NCBI GenBank assembly: GCA_910587275.1 | Contig: CAJUMD010000150.1 | Span: forward strand, 1 to 5,385 | Source: an uncultured Kineothrix sp. | GTDB lineage: Bacteria; Bacillota; Clostridia; Lachnospirales; Lachnospiraceae | Length of the DNA: 5,385 bases | Direction of reading: 5' to 3' | Shown: positions 5,046-5,385 of the stretch, one piece after another | Position numbering within the stretch: position 1 is the first letter of the stretch | Layout of the letters: each line of letters begins with the position of its first letter | Notes under the pieces: model-generated | Database searches by the model: none | Told to the model about the DNA's origin: nothing | The model's input: the letters and a program-made list of their open reading frames with translations, nothing else | Program-made: the position numbers and the translations under genes

Positions 5046-5385
5046 ATGGGAAAGAAGAAAATAGCGGCAGTCATATGCAATTACAACAAAAGCAAATACG
5101 TAACGGATTGTATACAAAGCGTGCTGGAATCCAAATTCCGGGATTTTGACATTATCGTGGTGGACAATGCCTCCACGGACGATTCGGTGGCGAGGATACG
5201 GGAAAAGTACGGCAGTAAGGTGCAGTTGTTCGTAAATAAGGAGAATCTCGGCGGCAGCGGCGGGTTCAATACGGGCATCCAGTATGCGGTGGGAAAAGGG
5301 TACGAATACGTCTGGTGTCTGGATAATGACGTGCTGGTGGATGAAAATGCCATCGGGGAGCTGTATGCTTTTATGGAGGGACACC
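5046..5385 (+). CDS. Family 2 (GT-A) glycosyltransferase, N-terminal part, runs off the window
   Basis: The first 113 residues of a GT-A-fold glycosyltransferase are present with no stop before the window ends. Such enzymes transfer a sugar from a nucleotide donor during synthesis of surface polysaccharide or glycolipid, at the cytoplasmic face of the membrane. Visible motifs are the first strand AAVICNYN (7-14), the nucleotide-binding IVVDNASTDDS (37-47), the loop NLGGSGGFNTG (67-77) and the metal-binding DXD-type element WCLDNDV (90-96). The GG.GGFN.G loop is typical of GT2 members annotated as rhamnosyl- or galactofuranosyltransferases, but donor and acceptor cannot be fixed from this fragment. 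The ATG at 5046 places the first strand right at the N-terminus, as usual for the family. It has its own promoter and is divergent from GH2. It may be the first gene of a surface-glycan cluster beyond the window, which is inference. Confidence 0.9.
   Translation, partial: MGKKKIAAVICNYNKSKYVTDCIQSVLESKFRDFDIIVVDNASTDDSVARIREKYGSKVQLFVNKENLGGSGGFNTGIQYAVGKGYEYVWCLDNDVLVDENAIGELYAFMEGH

Noticed and set aside
4998..5384. Minus-strand frames over the glycosyltransferase region
   Set aside because: The plus-strand frame carries a clear series of GT2 motifs. The minus-strand translations show no family features or ribosome binding sites.

Overview
The window looks like chromosomal DNA from a Gram-positive Clostridia-type bacterium, most likely Lachnospiraceae. 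That is an inference from three things: strong AGGAGG-type ribosome binding sites, sigma-A style TTGACA/TATAAT promoters with 17-base spacers, and the protein styles (an NLPA lipoprotein, a Cys-rich Rrf2 regulator, a short-tailed MATE transporter and a compact cytoplasmic GH2 enzyme). I see no tRNA, rRNA, CRISPR array, insertion sequence, phage gene or origin.

Layout. Bases 1-27 may be the tail of an upstream gene. A 19-base inverted repeat (35-53) then leads into metQ (77-943, +), the substrate-binding lipoprotein of a methionine-type ABC importer. An Rrf2-family regulator follows 26 bases later (970-1410, +), almost certainly on the same transcript. A 121-base gap holds a good promoter (1438-1466) for a MATE-family multidrug/metabolite exporter (1532-2902, +). 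The MATE gene converges on a glycoside hydrolase family 2 gene (2945-4726, -), and two small hairpins lie at the junction, each pairing better on the strand of the gene it follows. The GH2 gene has a perfect-consensus promoter (4795-4823, -). It shares a 319-base divergent intergenic region with a family 2 glycosyltransferase (5046 to beyond the window end, +), which has its own promoter and two adjacent palindromes near its predicted transcription start.

How the genes work together. metQ and the Rrf2 gene form the only clear functional unit: a sulfur amino-acid importer component next to a regulator with an Fe-S-type cysteine set, suggesting uptake controlled by cysteine, iron-sulfur or redox status. 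metN and metI are not in the window and probably lie upstream. The MATE, GH2 and glycosyltransferase genes look like independent units. The glycosyltransferase may begin a cell-surface polysaccharide cluster that continues past the right edge.

No clearly novel system is visible. The points most worth a second look are the Rrf2-metQ pairing with its palindrome, the palindrome pair before the glycosyltransferase, the unknown substrate of the GH2 enzyme, and two start codons that should probably be moved inward.
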